This document shows, in pieces, positions 36,806 through 37,890 of a stretch of DNA of 37,890 nucleotides (positions are counted from its first letter, which is position 1; every line of letters starts with the position of its first letter). The DNA comes from a virus. The stretch is from IMG/VR virus record IMGVR_UViG_3300024927_000003, positions 1 to 37,890 of that record; one strand, given 5' to 3'. Both the position numbers and the translations under genes were made by a program. Under the pieces are notes generated by a model. It saw only the letters and a list, made by a program, of their open reading frames with translations. It had not been told where the DNA came from and ran no database searches.

Positions 36806-37890
36806 ATGCGATATCCACATATTACTGCAAGGCTTTTCAATGCACCGCTGATGATTCATCCGCAAAAGCTGGATGCAATTATTGCTGGTATCAGCCCACG
36901 TTTATTTGCTGCTAATTCTCATACTGGCGATTCAGCTGGATATGAAATGCTTGCACCAGAATTATTTTCCACTAAAAAAATGAATCGCCAAGATTATGAG
37001 CGCGGTTTCCAAGTGGTGGATGGTGTGGCAGTTATCAATATTTCAGGTGCAACAGTGCACCGTAGTCGTATGGAAGCTGACTCCACATTTTTGCTTGGTT
37101 ATAACGACATTACCAGACAAATTGAAAGTGCCATGGATAACAGCGATGTTCATGCTGTATTGCGCGTTTACGATAGCCCAGGCGGTGAAGTCAACGGCGC
37201 GTTTGAACATGCAGAACGTATGCAAGCATTGTTGGGTAAAAAGCCCATGATTTCTATTGCGGATAGTATTGCCGCTTCAGCTGCTTACTTAGGTGGTAGT
37301 GCCGCTGATGAATTAGTCATTACAAATACTGGATACGCTGGCTCCATTGGTGTAGTGATGCGTCATATTGATGTTTCACGTGCGATGGCAAATGAAGGCG
37401 TTCAAGTCACTCATATATTTGCCGGTGATCATAAAGTGGATGGTAACCCATTCGCGCCTTTACCTGAGTCTGTTCGCGCTGATTTCCAAGACGAAATTAA
37501 TACCCTTTACGAGATGTTTGTGCAAGCAGTTTCAGTGCAGCGTGGGCTTTCAGTAGAGGCCATCATCAACACACAAGCCAATACATACCGTGGTCAAAAA
37601 GCCGTATCAATGGGCTTGGCTGATCGTGTGTCAACTACCGACAAACTAATTGCAGAGTTATCGCAAAAACGTAGTACTCGCGTTCATTCTATTCCAGCCA
37701 ATGTAAGTACAGCGGCTAAAGAAAATGCCACGTTGCCTGGCATGCAGCAAGACAAGGCAGCACCCCATATTTCAACCAAAGGAGTAACAACCATGACACT
37801 GGAAGAATTGCGCGCTGCGCATCCAGACTTGTGTGCTGCTCTGGTAGAAGAAGGCCGCAGTGCCGGCTTCGACGCCGGAGCATCTGCAGA
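36806..37890 (+). CDS. Capsid maturation protease, S49 family (lambda gpC-like); continues across the joint to base 515
   Basis: Head maturation protease that processes prohead proteins during capsid assembly. Starting at ATG 36806, the frame runs off the window end and continues in frame from base 1 to the stop at 515, giving 490 residues on the circle. S49/SppA features are visible: YDSPGGEVNG near residue 122, the nucleophile serine in IAASAAY (Ser158), TGYAGSIGV near 175, and the catalytic lysine in GDHKVDGNP (Lys210). After about residue 290 comes a low-complexity linker and then the helical, Ala/Glu-rich scaffold domain, which has its own start at Met330. The gene follows the portal gene and a 28-bp dyad at 36755, 23 bases before the ATG. 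It was missed as an open frame because the linear cut splits it. Confidence 0.93.
   Translation, partial: MRYPHITARLFNAPLMIHPQKLDAIIAGISPRLFAANSHTGDSAGYEMLAPELFSTKKMNRQDYERGFQVVDGVAVINISGATVHRSRMEADSTFLLGYNDITRQIESAMDNSDVHAVLRVYDSPGGEVNGAFEHAERMQALLGKKPMISIADSIAASAAYLGGSAADELVITNTGYAGSIGVVMRHIDVSRAMANEGVQVTHIFAGDHKVDGNPFAPLPESVRADFQDEINTLYEMFVQAVSVQRGLSVEAIINTQANTYRGQKAVSMGLADRVSTTDKLIAELSQKRSTRVHSIPANVSTAAKENATLPGMQQDKAAPHISTKGVTTMTLEELRAAHPDLCAALVEEGRSAGFDAGASA
37764..37890. repeat. Terminal direct repeat, copy 2 (circular-contig overlap)
   Basis: Exact second copy of bases 1-127. Removing it gives a 37763-bp circle. Anything annotated here duplicates the start of the window, including the internal scaffold start, which appears at 37793 as well as at 30. 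Confidence 0.97.

Noticed and set aside
1-37890. CRISPR array or rRNA genes
   Set aside because: No regularly spaced identical repeats with unique spacers, and no rRNA-like stretch. The iterons are too short and too close to be a CRISPR.

Overview
The window is one complete, circularly closed genome of a temperate, long-tailed (siphovirus-type) phage or excised prophage. The last 127 bases (37764-37890) repeat bases 1-127 exactly, and the capsid protease gene reads in frame across that joint, so the unique circle is 37763 bp. The host is Gram-negative: there is a nested Rz/Rz1 spanin pair and an M23 endolysin. Gene families and the moderately AT-rich composition resemble prophages of Betaproteobacteria (Burkholderiales / Methylophilaceae-like), but this is inferred from remembered families, not from a search.

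Layout. (1) 31.4-37.9 kb joined to 0-17.0 kb, plus strand: late genes in lambda order (small and large terminase, Mor-like regulator, small joining protein, portal, S49 protease with nested scaffold, decoration protein, Mu gpT-like major capsid protein, head-tail joining, tail terminator, tail tube, G/GT frameshift chaperones, tape measure, M, L, K, I, J, fibre genes), then membrane/holin genes, endolysin and spanins, ending at a terminator at 17024. (2) 17.0-18.1 kb: a minus-strand Cas2/SinR-fold-like gene and a gene-free stretch full of palindromes, holding the likely attP (3' end of a tRNA/tmRNA gene). (3) 18.1-24.2 kb, minus strand: a PL-type early operon running to integrase and excisionase, with a zinc-ribbon Lar-like protein, a C5 cytosine methyltransferase with repeated segments and many small genes. 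(4) 24.2-26.85 kb: the immunity region. A CI/LexA-like repressor is translationally coupled to a secreted OmlA-like protein, followed by a secreted HNH nuclease and a membrane-anchored protein, ending at a terminator. PL and PR carry copies of the same AAAACAATTGTTTT operator. (5) 26.85-31.4 kb, plus strand: Cro/YdaS-like and CII-like regulators, a misplaced gpZ-like tail gene, a primase-helicase, and an array of twelve opposed iterons around an AT-rich core, the likely origin.

How it fits together: in the lysogen CI sits on OR and OL, shuts PR and PL, and drives its own four-gene operon, whose three extra products look like superinfection-exclusion or conversion factors. After CI self-cleavage, PL expresses int/xis, the methyltransferase and accessory genes, while PR expresses Cro, CII and replication; late genes follow. 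The least explained features are the three 28-bp dyads in the head operon with an embedded promoter-terminator unit (34631-34828, 36755), the CI-linked periplasmic nuclease operon, the iteron origin, the repeat-containing methyltransferase and the structured region next to attP.
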